NCBI GenBank assembly: GCA_934045905.1
Contig: OW203771.1
Span: forward strand, 19,352,069 to 19,416,068
Source of the DNA: Leuctra nigra
Taxonomy: Eukaryota > Arthropoda > Insecta > Plecoptera > Leuctridae
Length of the DNA stretch: 64,000 nt
Direction of reading: 5' to 3'
Below, in pieces: positions 22,201 to 33,653 of the stretch. The position numbers were made by a program, and so were the translations under genes. How positions within the stretch are numbered: the stretch's first letter is position 1; the number at the start of each line of letters is the position of its first letter. Below the pieces are notes generated by a model that saw nothing but the letters and a program-made list of their open reading frames with translations, was not told where the DNA came from and searched no databases.

Positions 22201-22750
22201 TAGGGCTCCCATAATCTAAATGTGAAAAAGCGGGACAAAAAATTCCAGATATAAAATCCCGTGCGACAACAATGGGGGGCAGGGGGGGGTGGCCCCCCAG
22301 CTAAATGCGGGTCCGGGGCGCATAGCCCCGGGAAAAATTTGAAATTCATAACATGATTTAGAGCAATTCTACGCACTTTTGACAGGAATAAATTGTGTTT
22401 CTTTTTATTGAACGTGCGTAGTTTTGTTTCCTTGAATAGGTACCTATACTAATTATTATCATGTACCTATTAGTTACCTACCTATTTTAAATGTCTCCAA
22501 AGAGGTTACGTTTGTTTTGTATAAAAGATGAGGGATAAACCAAAGGAAGTCAATGACAATCATGATTTAGATGATATTTATTGTTATATTTATTATCGAT
22601 GCAGAGTGCATTTGAATGAAAATGAGCGGGATGTTTGACTTGTTAGAAAAACGGGACAAATACAGGGTTTTTAAAATGTTGTGGGGACAATGGGACACTA
22701 CCTCAAAAGAAGGGACTGTCCCGTCAATAACGGTACGGATGGGAGCCCTA
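22201..22750. mobile_element. hAT-like element in OR2 exon 3
   Basis: TIRs are TAGGGCTCCCAT (22201-22212) and ATGGGAGCCCTA (22739-22750). The 8-bp target duplication GGACAATG is at 22193-22200 and 22751-22758. The 550-bp body has no transposase and contains a G-rich family sequence (GGTCCGGGGCGCATAGCCCC, about 22310). Confidence 0.9.
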
Positions 22751-22845
22751 GGACAATGATATTCGGTGTACAAAGGTTCTACCTGCTGTGTTGGATTGGA
22801 CAGAGCCTTATCAACAAGGTAAGCATGAAACAACGACACTTCACT

Positions 22846-23269
22846 ACAAGGGCGTATTCAGGGGTGGGGGGGGGGCAAAATAGGGGTTTCTTCTAAGAAA
22901 ATAAGCACATTTAAAAAAATATGTGTAAAAAACACTTAAAAATAGACAGATTATGTCAAAAACGTTCCAAAATGGTTAGAATTCAGTTACAATTCCAAAA
23001 CTTTTCCGGGGCTATGCGCCACGGACTTGCATATCGTAATTGAGTTCAATAAATTTACCTATTCTTAAACCTCTTAAACCAATTTTTGGATATTTTATAA
23101 TTTATAATTCCCCAATCTATACACTGCGATTCAAAATTGCACCTAAATGAATGACCTTTATTCAACATTTTCTCGGGGTCTGCGCCCCCGAACCCCCCTT
23201 GCCACTGTGATTTTTCAAAATGTTCGTAATGTCCGGCCCCCCGAAATTTCAACCTGGATACGCCCTTGT
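22846..23269. mobile_element. MITE with ACAAGGGCGTATTCAGG ends in OR2 intron 3
   Basis: ACAAGGGCGTATTCAGGGGT is mirrored by CCTGGATACGCCCTTGT, with a run of G just inside the left end. Same family as 9383-9622. It begins 28 bp after the exon 3 donor. Confidence 0.75.
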
Positions 23270-23339
23270 TTCACTAATAACATTATTGAGGGAGCGTAGC
23301 GAGCGTCACCGCGGTACTCTTATGACACTTCCTCTGTGT

Positions 23340-23985
23340 GTGTGTGTGTGTGTGTGGCTTGTTATTTAGCCAGCAAAACATTCAAACAATCGAGCTGAAA
23401 TTTTGCACACATACTACCGTGATCAGTAGTCAAGCGATCCAATTTTGAACATGATCCTGTGATTTTTTTAAAGTTTAAACTGGAACCGTTTGACCGATCA
23501 ACTTCAAATTTCGCATGGTCATCGGGACCAACATTTTAGGTTTTTCTGCCAATTTTCAGACCATAATCACTCGTTTACTTCAAAAGTTATTTACATAGTA
23601 CGGATATTTTATGCAAAATAAATTAATTTAGTGAGCACCTGATAAAGGAGACCGAAACATCTACGAAATATTGATTTTTAAAATTTAAAATTTTTATATT
23701 TGTGACGATACGAGTCTGTCCAAGAGAATGCCGTATTTTTAATTGAATCAGATCACCCGGTGTATTATCTTCTTCCCTTTTTTTAGTGCTTGGAAATATC
23801 GGTACATTTTCTTGAAGGAAATGTCAGATATTTCATCATTGTTCCTTTGACGATCGCTTCGGCTCTTTCTAAGATCTTTAGAGAAGAAACTTCCAAACAC
23901 ATTAATTCCCATGCAATACGAAGGCGCGCTGAACAACGTGTTACACAGAGCGTTTTCCTAGTTACTAAAATTAGACTCAAATGAA
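23340..23985 (+). repeat. Dispersed repeat family R1, copy 2
   Basis: It contains GAGCTGAAATTTTGCACACA, GATCCTGTGATTTTTTTAAA, CGCATGGTCATCGGGACCAA and the terminal AACAACGTGTTACACAGAGC then GTTTTCCTAGT. A short (GT)n tract lies at 23334-23354, just before it. Confidence 0.55.
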
Positions 23986-24488
23986 ATGTGCACGATCTGA
24001 AACCGCGCACATGTCTGTATTTTAGAGCGATCAGCTTGCCCAGGCTGCGTACAGCTGCAGATGGTATCGAGTTAACAAGAAGTCAAGCTACTATGTGCAC
24101 ATGATCATGATGCGCGCGCAGACCCCGATGCAACTCAAAGCAGGAAGATCTTCAGTTTTATCAATGAATTTACTGAAAAGTGTAAGTTCATTACTGGTTT
24201 CCTTTATTGAGTTTTGAAATGTTTGCGCACAACCTTCTTGAAGTCAGTTAGTTTCCTGCAAGGCAGTTTTTTCAGAGTTGAAAATAATTCTTGCGTAAGA
24301 GGGCTCATTTCACTTTATAGGAAATAGCATTACAAACGATTTGGCAGCTGTGAAACATTTTTATTTTAGTCCTCACTGCCTCCTTGAAGCGTTTATTTTC
24401 ATTAAAGATGTGGAATGATGTCATTTGAAGCGCCTTACAATCACAATCTGCATTCAATCAAGCGCGCGACCCATACACATGAAGATAG

Positions 24489-26560
24489 GAGTCATTCACG
24501 AAACTTTTTGACGGTGTTACCGGGGACAGCCAATGTAATTTCTTATGGCATTACGAGCTAACCCAACCTAAATGTGCTCTGTGAATGAGGGGCCAGGGAC
24601 CTCATTCACGAAACTTTTTGACGGTGTTACCTGGGGCGGCCAATGTCATTTCTTTTGACATTACGAGCTAACCCAACCTAAATGTGCTCTGTGAATGAGG
24701 GGCCAGGGACCTCATTCACGAAACTTTTTGACGGCATTACCGGGGACAGCCAATGTAATTTCTTATGGCACGACGAGCTAACCCAACCAAAATGTGCTCT
24801 GTGAATGAGGGGCCGGGGACCTCATTCACGAAACTTTTTGACGGTGTTACAGGGGACAGCCAATGTTAATTCTTATGGCACGACGAGCTAACCCAACCTA
24901 AATGTGCTCTGTGAATGAGGGGCCAGGGACCTCATTCACGAAACTTTTTGACGGTGTTACCGGGGACAGCCAATGTTAATTCTTATGGCACTACGAGCTA
25001 ACCCAACCTAAATGTGCTCTGTGAATGAGGGGCCAGGGACCTCATTCACGAAACTTTTTGACGGTGTTACCGGGGGCAGCCAATGTCATTTATTATGGCA
25101 CAACGAGCTAACCCAACCAAAATGTGCTCTGTGAATGAGGGACCAGGGACCTCATTCACGAAACTTTTTGACGGTGTTACCTGGGGCGGCCAATGTCATT
25201 TATTATGGCACAACGAGCTAACCCAACCTAAATGTGCTCTGTGAATGAGGGGCCAGGGACCTCATTCACGAAACTTTTTGACGGTGTTACCGGGGGCAGC
25301 CAATGTTTTTTATTATGGCACTACGAGCTAACCCAACCTAAATCAGTGTTGGGCAAATTACTTTTGTAAAGTAGTGTCACTACTTTACTTACTACTCATC
25401 TTCAAAAGTAGTAAAACTACTTTACTTACTACTGTTCCCCAAAAGTAGTGACACTACTTTACTTTTTGGTGAAAAAAGAAGTGAGATTACTTTCGCGTTA
25501 CTTTGAACAATTAATATTTATTTGTTATTTCATTGAATGGACGGAAGGGAAGGAATGAAAGATATTTTTGAAGGAATGTTACAAGGATTAGATTATGTAC
25601 TCGAACACAGAATTCAATTCGTTTTATATATAGAAATAATAAGTCACTGCAGTGCCTTTTTATTTTATGTTGCCAAATGTTTGTTCTGAAATAGGTTCGG
25701 GGGAAATAGGCTTCAGGTTCGTTGCACTTATTTTTGCTGTTGAAAGAATTTTTCTGCTTGGTATACATGTAATAAACACTGTACACTTAGGTTCTTGCCA
25801 TTGCTTGATTCTCCTACGCATTTAAAATACTTAGCTAAACCTGGCCACGGATGATGAAGATCACATTCAACCATTATGGAAAGAAATTTTTTAAACACGA
25901 CTGCACTCCAAGAAAGACAAACCAAAACAAGAATAAAATGGCGGTCGGCTCGTCTGGCCGTGAATCGAGCTGGAAGAAAATGTAGAGAGCGTAAAGCAGA
26001 AGCGGCCGTATTGTGCTGCCACCGGATGAAAAAAAGTAACGTCAAAAGTAGCGCGTTACTTAAACGAAATTACTTCCAAAAAGTAGTATAATTACTTTAC
26101 AAATTACTTTATTTCAAAAGTAGCGTCGTTACCGGCGACGTTACTGAAAAAGTAATTTCGTTACAGTAACGAGTTACTTTCTTTACTTTACTGCCCAACA
26201 CTGACCTAAATGTGCTCTGTGAAGGAGGGGCCAGGGACCTCATTCACGAAACTTTTTGACGGTGTTACCGGGGGCAGCCAATGTCATTTATTATGGCACA
26301 ACGAGCTAACCCAACCTAAATGTGCTCTGTGAATGAGGGGCCAGGGACCTCATTCACGAAACTTTTTGACGGTGTTACCGGGGGCAGCCAATGTTTTTTA
26401 TTATGGCACTACGAGCTAACCCAACCTAAATGTGCTCTGTGAATGAGGGGTCAGGGACCTCATTCACGAAACTTTTTGACGGTGTTACCTGGGGCGGCCA
26501 TTGTCATTTCTTATGGCACTACGAGCTAACCCAACCTAAATGTGCTTCGTGAATGAGGCC
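24489..26560 (+). repeat. ~111-bp satellite array (11 units) in OR2 intron 4, split by a hAT element
   Basis: The unit starts TCATTCACGAAACTTTTTGA, runs through GAGCTAACCCAACC and ends CTCTGTGAATGAGGGGCC. Eight units lie before and three after the element at 25344-26203. Each unit has mirrored borders (CTCATTCAC / GTGAATGAG), so every monomer could form a hairpin. Confidence 0.9.
25344..26203. mobile_element. hAT-like element, 860 bp, inside the satellite
   Basis: TIRs CAGTGTTGGGCAAATTACTT and the mirrored right end GCCCAACACTG. The 8-bp target duplication ACCTAAAT is at 25336-25343 and 26204-26211. Subterminal regions are full of AAAGTAGT / AGTAACG words. It has no transposase; small ORFs within it carry no recognisable domain. 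Confidence 0.88.
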
Positions 26561-26700
26561 CAGGCAGCTACCAGAACGGAGAGAATGAGAAAAAATAGAA
26601 GAAATTATGGTCTCATTCTCGTTTTCTTTTCTAGGTTCTCCTGACAAGATACAGACGCTTCAACGTGCTACGCTATTACCATTCGTTGTCAACAGAATAG

Positions 26701-27190
26701 ATTTCTCCATCAGTTGGTACGGATAGAGGCATTTGTTCAGACAATGTAAATTGTCATTGCTCATGGAACTCATGGAGAAAGTCCAGAACAATGTTACAAA
26801 ACATATTTGAAAGAGATAGGTGTACAATCATTGACTACCGCTCAGTATGGGACTCGTGACTGCTATAGCTGCAGCACTGAATGCTACCGCCGATGTCTGA
26901 GGCCGCACTACAAACCACGATTCTGGCAATGTAAAGACATTATTATTAATTTTGTTCAATGCTACAACATGCCTTCATATTTATAACATAGGCCTAAATT
27001 AAGCTTATTGTTGTGCTGCGTCAGCTTTCCGTGCAATCTTTCCAAATGTAAGACGATCTCAGCCGGACGAGTGAAGAATTTGACCTTGGTCTCTACGTAA
27101 GAACGGGGCGGTTCCGTTTGTCACTAGACATCGACAACAGATGACTGGTCAGTCGCATGTCCCCACCCCCAGTATACGTCAATGGTACAA
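26701..27190 (+). other. OR2 3' flank, duplicated at 6452-6770
   Basis: Presumed 3' UTR and downstream DNA of OR2. From about 26828 to 27138 it matches the upstream relic. No ORF. Confidence 0.5.
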
Positions 27191-27649
27191 TCTATACTAT
27201 AAAGTAGAATGTCTGTCTGTCTGTCTGTTCTTCATACATTTCTACTGCACCCTTTGACGGATCTCAACCAAATTTGGTATGGAGATTCTAACTTATCCTG
27301 CGCACATCGTAGAAAACTTACCCCCTTCCCCAATACAACCCTAATTGAAAAAACCACCCCAATTTAAAAACATAAATTGACACTTTCGGCCATATGCTTT
27401 TACACCATTGACAACCTCAATAAAATTTGGCACACGTGTACTTCGTCAACCTGCCCACATTTCAGGCTACTCACCCCCTCCCCCAAACCGAGAGATAATT
27501 TCACTTTTTGACGTTATCAGGTGAAATAAAACTTACCAAACAATCTCCCGAATTTTCTACTCTCCCCCCCCCCCTTCCCCTCCCTCCGGCACGAGCAACG
27601 CCGGGCAGGCGTTGCTCGTGCCGGAGGCGTCAAAATGTTCCGATACTAG
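27191..27649 (+). mobile_element. Non-autonomous Helitron-like element
   Basis: The 5' end TCTATACTATAAAG follows an A (27190). Near the 3' end a perfect hairpin (GGCACGAGCAACGCC / GGCGTTGCTCGTGCC, about 27588-27623) precedes a CTAG end followed by T (27650). This A|TC...CTAG|T layout is the Helitron signature. There is a (GTCT)n tract near the 5' end and no Rep/helicase ORF. Confidence 0.75.
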
Positions 27650-27903
27650 TTGGTGGTTTTTAAAACAATAATGTTAAAAATATATTTTAACAATAATATT
27701 AAATTTTGTTTCCAATAGTCAAACTTTTTAAAATCGTATGCTGAGGGAAACACTACATTTTTACCAGCTGCTATATAAAATTTTCTACCTTTGGAAAAGT
27801 TTTGGTTCCCAAATTAATATGACAACTAACACCAGAATTAGTTCTAAACTTAATTCCATAACTTTGATGCTCGACATTTATGTGACGCAAAACATGACAG
27901 TTA

Positions 27904-27950
27904 AAATCTATATTTCTCAATAAAACTTCGAATTCAAACCTCCCACTCAG
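27904..27950 (+). promoter_or_regulatory. Conserved OR upstream block (OR3 copy)
   Basis: AAATCTATATTTCTCAATAA, then AACTTCGAATTCAAACCTCC, about 232 bp before the OR3 ATG. It is a weaker but recognisable match to the OR1 and OR2 blocks. Confidence 0.4.
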
Positions 27951-28135
27951 TTTTACTGAATAATATATTTGATTCCATGTTCCGATAGAATTAATTACTC
28001 TCCGTTACACTGTCTAGGTAACAAGTTGTAATTGTTCTGGCAACTAATATAAATATCTCCACTACAACGGACCAAGCCAGTTTAAAAGTAAATACATAAT
28101 TTCTTTAATAGTCTACATAAAATATCGATAAAGAA

Positions 28136-31100
28136 ATGGATCACAATTCAAAAAACAATTTCAAAGTCGTTGGCATCAATCGGCTCCTCTTCATTGCTGG
28201 TTTGTCGTACCACGGCATTGACAAGCCGGGTGTCCAGCTGGCGTACAACTGGAAGACACGGCTGTACTTCTGCTACACCATCTGCATAACTGTCATCTCC
28301 TTGGTCCTCCCAGTATCCCGCTTACTAGCTGCAAGCATGACGTGGACGGACTTTCCCAAAGTTACCAGTAATGTGGTCATGTTTCTTTGTTTTATCGATA
28401 AACCATTCTTGATCTGGCTCGTTGTGGTCAAGAGAGAAAAACTGTACCAACTGATTCAAAAGTTAAACACTATTTCATCTCATGCCAGCAACAGAATGCA
28501 AACAAAAAAGCTAGTAAGTAACCGAGCATATGCCAAATTTCTGGCCTTACTTTTTGCTATGTTTGTGCAAAATGTAACTCTAGTCGGGTTTTTCGTGACA
28601 CAATTTTTTTCAATCGAAAAAAATCACGAAAATAAATTATTCCCCTCACTGATTATATCAGAAGCATTTGAAATTATTAACGAAAAAAATACTTTGATAT
28701 TTGAGAGCATTGGCTTCTTTGTAGAAGTTATTATTTCAGTCAGTGTGTATCCTATACTGTTTAAGATAGTCGTACACCTATGTACCATTATCAAGCAGCT
28801 GAACGAATCTCTCGTTGAAATCGGTAGCGAATGCGGGGAAACCCCCGAGAAGAACATTACGCAGAAGAATTGCGAATTGAAACAGCAGCAAGAAGAACTT
28901 GTGGGTAACATATCAACTATTCGTATAACTGTCACTGACTACAGTGACCTGGATGTAGAGGCCGGTGCTGAAGAGATTGTAATCTCTAATCCAGTCAACG
29001 AAGCAAGTCTCAATAATCCAGTAGTTCGTGAAGCTAAGGTAGTCACTTATCCGGACGGAACCCAGATAATAACTCTGGATGATGACGATGAATCTCAGGT
29101 TGATATTGTTAAGAAGAAGTCATCATCCGATGAAGCCATGGAGTTGTTGGACAATATGGCAAGTAACGACAAGGAAACAAGTGATCGAGTGCACATTCTT
29201 TTGAGGGACTGGGCCATAAAGCATTGTCTGATTTACAGGTAAATAAATTATTAATATATTACATAAAATATTCGTTAAGAGGCAAATGGAAGCGAACGGG
29301 AATCGCACCGTTCGTCAGAGCGATTTTTTGAAATATTGTCTTCCCACTAAATAATTTAAAAAAATCAATAGTAATGACCCATTACAGCCTAATAGACTAA
29401 ATAATGCCACACACTGGAGTTCATTATGACCTCTGGTACGACCTCAAAGTGTTAAATACGATATTTTTTGTAATTTTTAGTAAAATAATCGTATTTAACA
29501 CTTTGAGATCGCACCAGAGGTAATAAAGTACTCCAGTGTGTGGCATTATTTAGTCTATTAGGCTGTAATGAGTCGTTAGTCGTTACTATCTGATTTCTTA
29601 AAATTATTTAGTGGGAAGACAAAATTTAAAAAAAAACACTCTGACGAACCGTGCAATTCCCGTTCGCTTCCTTCTGCCTCTTAAGCGGAACTAATTAGTA
29701 ATTATTCTATTTTCCTTCCAGTTATGTCAATGATCTCAATGACTTTTGGGAGACATGTTTGAAATATTTGTTACAAGTGACATCTCTATTTCTGAGCATT
29801 TCAGCTCTAAAACTTGCGGTGGTAAGTAGAACACAATATATGTTGGCAATCTTGTCACCTATATAATTAAACAATACTAGTAAAACTAAAAAAAAGTATG
29901 TGTGTGGGTATAGTAAGAGTGGTATTTAATGAAAAACTAATGATAAAGCTGTATAATATATGCTGGGAAACCAAAGACTAAAGAGTGGTATATATTTGAA
30001 GCTCACTATACTAAATAACGTCAACCACTGGAGTAGTTAAGTTACGACCTCAAAGTGTCGTCAAAGTTCATTAAATAATAAATAATTATCTTAAAATAAT
30101 CGTATTTATGTACTACTTAATAATTCGCACAACCAAGATCAGTTCTGCACTCTAGTGGTAGAGATGTGGTACTAGAGGAAAGGGTTCAACATTCAATTAT
30201 CCATAAGGAACCTGTAGAGTTTGGATACCTCTACATCATACACTATTAAACATAGAACCATAAAAATTGTAAGTAGTATAGAAAAGATTATGCTTATTCG
30301 ATCTGTCACCTCAGAAATGCATTTATTGTGTCTAAATAATTATAAAATAACTTTCCGTATGAAGCTAATACGGCTTATACTGTAGCCTGATTGGTCTGTT
30401 GAACCATTTCCTGTACTCTGATTGGCTGCTGCATTTCATGTTTGCATGATTATTACGCTGCAATTTAACCTCGGAGAAAAATTCTGAGGTGACAGATCGA
30501 TAAAGCATAATCTTTTCTATACTCGTTACTTTTTTCAGGGTTCTATGTTTAATAGTGTATGAAGTAGAGGTATCCAAACTCTACAGGTTCCTTATGGAGA
30601 ATTGAATGTTGAACCCTTTCCTCTAGTACCACATCTCCACCACTAGAGTGCAGAGCTGATCTTGATTGTGCGAATTACGAGAAGTCAAATGTACTCCAGG
30701 CTGTAGTTATTTAGTGTATTGAGATATAATTGTTGTTTGCCCTACTCATTGATTTTTTATTCATCTGTTTATGTGAAGACAAATTCAAGAAAACACTTTG
30801 GTGTATCTACCTACCTCAAGCCTCCCGTAATAATACCCATGCCTCGTATTAACCAATCTAGTGTAAATATAGAATAATAATCACAAAAGTCAAGTGAGGT
30901 TTGGGCATTATTATTTGATTTGTAGGTACCTACAACAAAATCGGAAGTCGGTAAAGAATAGAGATTATTTCAAAAATGTCTTTATTTACGAGTTCTTAAT
31001 TTTATATTTTATAAGTGATGAACATTTCATAGGTAATTTTGGAAATTACTTTACAGATACAGAATTTGGAAGACCCGGAATTAGTCAAGTACCTGTGGAC

Positions 31101-32574
31101 GATTTTATTTGGAATGCAAAGATTCTTAATTATCTGTTGGATTGGACAGAACCTGATCAACACGGTAAGCAGAAGCAATTCTGTTGCTCGAATAAAAGAT
31201 TGTTACAAACTCCCTGACAATGTTTCTATAACCTTAATATTACCGTGCAAATATTTTGTTCCAACTAGGGGGTAACAACTTATAGTTTTGGTGTACACCT
31301 GATTTTGGATTTCCCAAGATTTCCAAGATATCTGAAGATTTCAAAGATTTCAAAGATTTCGTAAGATTTACGAGATTTCAAAGATTTCAAAAGATTTCCA
31401 AAGATTTCAAAGAGTTCAATGATTTCCAAAGATTTCTAAAGTCTTCCTGGGATTTCCAAAGATTTTTTAAGATTTCCTGACATTCCCAAGAATTTACAAG
31501 ATTCCCAAGATTACCAAAAATTTCTAAATAGTTGTCCAAAAATTATAAAAAAAAAATCCTAAGATTTCCTAAGATTTTCAAGATTTCCAGGGTTTCCAAA
31601 AATTTCTAAAGATGTCCAAAGATTTTAAAAAATTTCCTAAGATTTCCAAGATTTCCTAAGATTTTCAAAGATTTTCAGGTTATTGTACACCAGATTTCCG
31701 GAGCTGTTAACCCCTCGAGTTCCACACTAGGTTGTATAGTAAAAATACCTATTTATTATAGATAGACCCAATAGTAAAACAATTCCAGCTGGCATTCTGG
31801 ATGAATATAAATCAAGCATCAAGCATATAGCTTGAATATAATCAAGCATCAGTGAACAATTAGTAAACAATGATCATCCCCACAGTATAGAACTGTACAT
31901 GTATTTCAGAGCGAGCAGCTGGCCGAGGCTGCGTACAGCTGCAGATGGTATCGAGCTGACAAGATGTCAAGCTACTACGCGTACATGATCATGATGCGCG
32001 CGCAGACCCCGATGCAACTCAAAGCAGGAAGTGCTGTCCTATCATTGCCTTTATTGACAACTGTTAGTTTCACAGCAGATATTTTAGTGCAGCGGTTCTC
32101 AACCGGTTTCAGGATTCCAGGGGGGAATTGTGCCAAAACGTATTTTTAAACACATTCTGATAATTGTGAAGAAATGCTCTGAAATATCAAATCGACAAAA
32201 ATTATCGGCTAAAATGCATAGAAATTTTCTAAATTCACTTCTAAATTGTAACAATGTACCAGGCCATCGTGGCTTCTACCCACATGTGGCTAAAGGGACA
32301 TGCCCAGAGACGCCTTCCATGCTTACAGGGCAAATTAAAGGGTTCTCAATAATTTGTGCATATTATTTGGAATGCACTTACGAAGGGTAAAGTTACTTAC
32401 TGAACAATGGTGAAAGGGGGAAAGGGGAATTGGTTAAGAACTGCTGCATTAGAGAATTCTGAGATGGTGATAACTAGAAGATCCACTATAAAGTTGTATC
32501 TTTTTCAGGTTATCTCGGACATATATTATCGCTACTGCCTTCTACGATATTACACTATGGCGTCTTCGCATTAA
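28136..32574 (+). CDS. Odorant receptor OR3 (7tm_6 family), five exons
   Basis: Exons: 28136-29238, 29722-29821, 31057-31164, 31910-32062, 32509-32574, about 509 aa. All donors are GT and all acceptors AG, with phases identical to OR1 and OR2. The N-terminal 75 residues after the start nearly match those of OR1, while the rest of exon 1 is strongly diverged. Seven hydrophobic segments are spread as in OR1. The TM4-TM5 loop is acidic and about 125 residues long. It keeps NISTIRITVTDYS and the TYPDGTQ motif found in its neighbours and has extra acidic repeats before the latter. Exon 4 encodes AAYSCRWYRADK and MMRAQTPMQLKAG. It appears fully functional and is the cleanest gene of the three. Confidence 0.83.
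29271..29690. mobile_element. Long palindromic MITE in OR3 intron 1
   Basis: TTCGTTAAGAGGCAAATGGA and AGCGAACGGGAATCGCAC are mirrored at 29650-29690. The arms are about 200 bp each and also carry CTAATAGACTAAATAATGCC and its inverse. A second, broken copy lies at about 29990-30780. Confidence 0.85.
29990..30780. mobile_element. Second, interrupted copy of the 29271-29690 MITE
   Basis: The words ACTAAATAACGTCAACCACT, GGAGTAG and CGACCTCAAAGTG match the first copy's arm. The remainder (TTTAGTGTATTGAG, GTGAAGACAAATTCAAG) follows the inner insertion at 30121-30677. Confidence 0.55.
30121..30677. mobile_element. Palindromic MITE nested in the previous element
   Basis: TAATTCGCACAACCAAGATC is mirrored by GATCTTGATTGTGCGAATTA. 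Arms of about 210 bp also share GTGGTACTAGAGGAAAGGGT and its inverse. Confidence 0.85.
31262..31730. mobile_element. MITE with an internal AAGATTTCC minisatellite, OR3 intron 3
   Basis: The ends AACTAGGGGGTAACAACT and AGCTGTTAACCCCTCGAGTT are inverted copies, as are the inner words GGTGTACACC / TTGTACACC. Between them (about 31300-31680) a ~9-10-bp unit like CAAAGATTTC repeats some 35 times with heavy decay. Confidence 0.65.
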
Positions 32575-33499
32575 CTATTTCCCATCATTGATAACTCTTT
32601 ATTTATGGTGGTCGGTGACATCGTATCACGATTTCCGTGAACATTGAAAGAGTCTGCTCTACGTCAATTCTTGTGATCGAGAATATTTAGCAAGTTCATT
32701 ACGAAACACTCCAGCATATGTGCACTCACTTGTCTTTACTTCAGCAGACATAGGTAGCTTATTGTACTGATTTAAATATGTTCAATGAAAAGGGATTAGT
32801 TAAAGAATAGGTAACTTAGATCAGGACCTCTTAGCAGTATAAAGTCACTAGCGGTAACGCTCAGAATAGGTGTTCGCACCAACTCTATTTCAATCAATTC
32901 TACTCTCGTTTTAGACTAAATGGAAGTCATGTTAAGAGATCAGTTTTCGGTTTTCTCATCAAATTGAATGTATGCTAGAATGCACTTTAGTATCACTATT
33001 TGCGTTCACACAGAATCTCTAGCTCAACTGCAGTTGAACCCTGTAATCTATGCAACCCGCCTGACTACCAGCTGTTTTTGAACAATCAACAACATGGCGC
33101 TCACCGAAAGTGAAATTATTTATTTATTTGCTTTGACGCAAATTATCAACGCCAATATAATCAACAAATTTCAAGTAAACACAGGAGTAAACTTATAATA
33201 CCTACGGGAATGTCGGCAATGACGAAAATGTCAGGTACGAATAGGTTAGGTGTCAAATGTCCAAAGATTGTATAGTGGTGCGCGCATATTTCCTAGTGAA
33301 CTGCTTTGGTCAACTGCAGTTCAGATCTCAACTGAGTTCTAGAAACACGATCGAGTTTTCGATCGCAGTTGAACTCGATTGCATTGCGTTCACACTGATG
33401 TTCAACTGCGATTGAGATTTTCAACTGTAGTTGAAACTTGTAGTGGGAACGGGGTATAAGGCTCCCTCCGGCTCTCTTCTCTCTCTTCATTAGGCACTT
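32575..33499. other. Intergenic OR3-SPAG1 (convergent genes)
   Basis: Presumed OR3 3' UTR followed by a region (about 33000-33450) rich in CAACTGCAGTTGA-like words and a GCGTTCACAC word at both ends, probably a decayed repeat. No gene is seen. Confidence 0.45.
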
Positions 33500-33537
33500 T
33501 CAAAGTTTGTTTTTAGACATTTTAAGATCGAGAACGC
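33500..33537 (-). CDS. Possible last exon of SPAG1 (tentative)
   Basis: The main exon 9 ends at a good GTGAGT donor and leaves one base. A minus-strand acceptor CAACCTTCAG opens a frame of 11 codons with a TGA at 33500-33502 and the right phase. It is very short and the encoded tail is not conserved enough to recognise. The alternative is read-through of exon 9 to a TAA at 33580. Neither gives the full end of the RPAP3_C domain that I would expect. Confidence 0.25.
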
Positions 33538-33653
33538 CTGAAGGTTGAGGCCTACTTTCAGTTGGATTAGCCTCACGACTTATCGTTGATGTATGTACAA
33601 ATAAAACCGCCGGCCACAAAGATCGAACCCGTTTAAATTCAATGGGTACTCAC

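Larger units (their letters stand above)
20060..26700 (+). pseudogene. Odorant receptor OR2 (7tm_6 family), exon 3 split by a hAT-like insertion
   Basis: Exons: 20060-21099, 21729-21828, 22153-22200 plus 22759-22818, 24026-24181, 26635-26700. The start at 20060 is chosen because it aligns with the OR1 start; an in-frame ATG at 19973 would add 29 residues. Donors and acceptors are GT-AG with the same phases as OR1 and OR3. Setting aside the insertion and one copy of its 8-bp duplication, the gene would encode about 489 aa with the seven-TM layout of its neighbours and the family C-terminus. As it stands, the insertion brings a TAG at once after codon ATG (22198-22200), so this allele should not give a full receptor unless the insert is spliced out. 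The coding sequence is otherwise intact, so the insertion is probably recent and may be polymorphic. Confidence 0.8.

Noticed and set aside
25728..26091. ORFs of 71-105 codons within the 860-bp hAT element
   Set aside because: No transposase motif is visible, both strands are open, and the element looks non-autonomous.
24489..26560. Regular repeats that look like a CRISPR array
   Set aside because: The 111-bp units are contiguous with no unique spacers, and the window is an animal genome.
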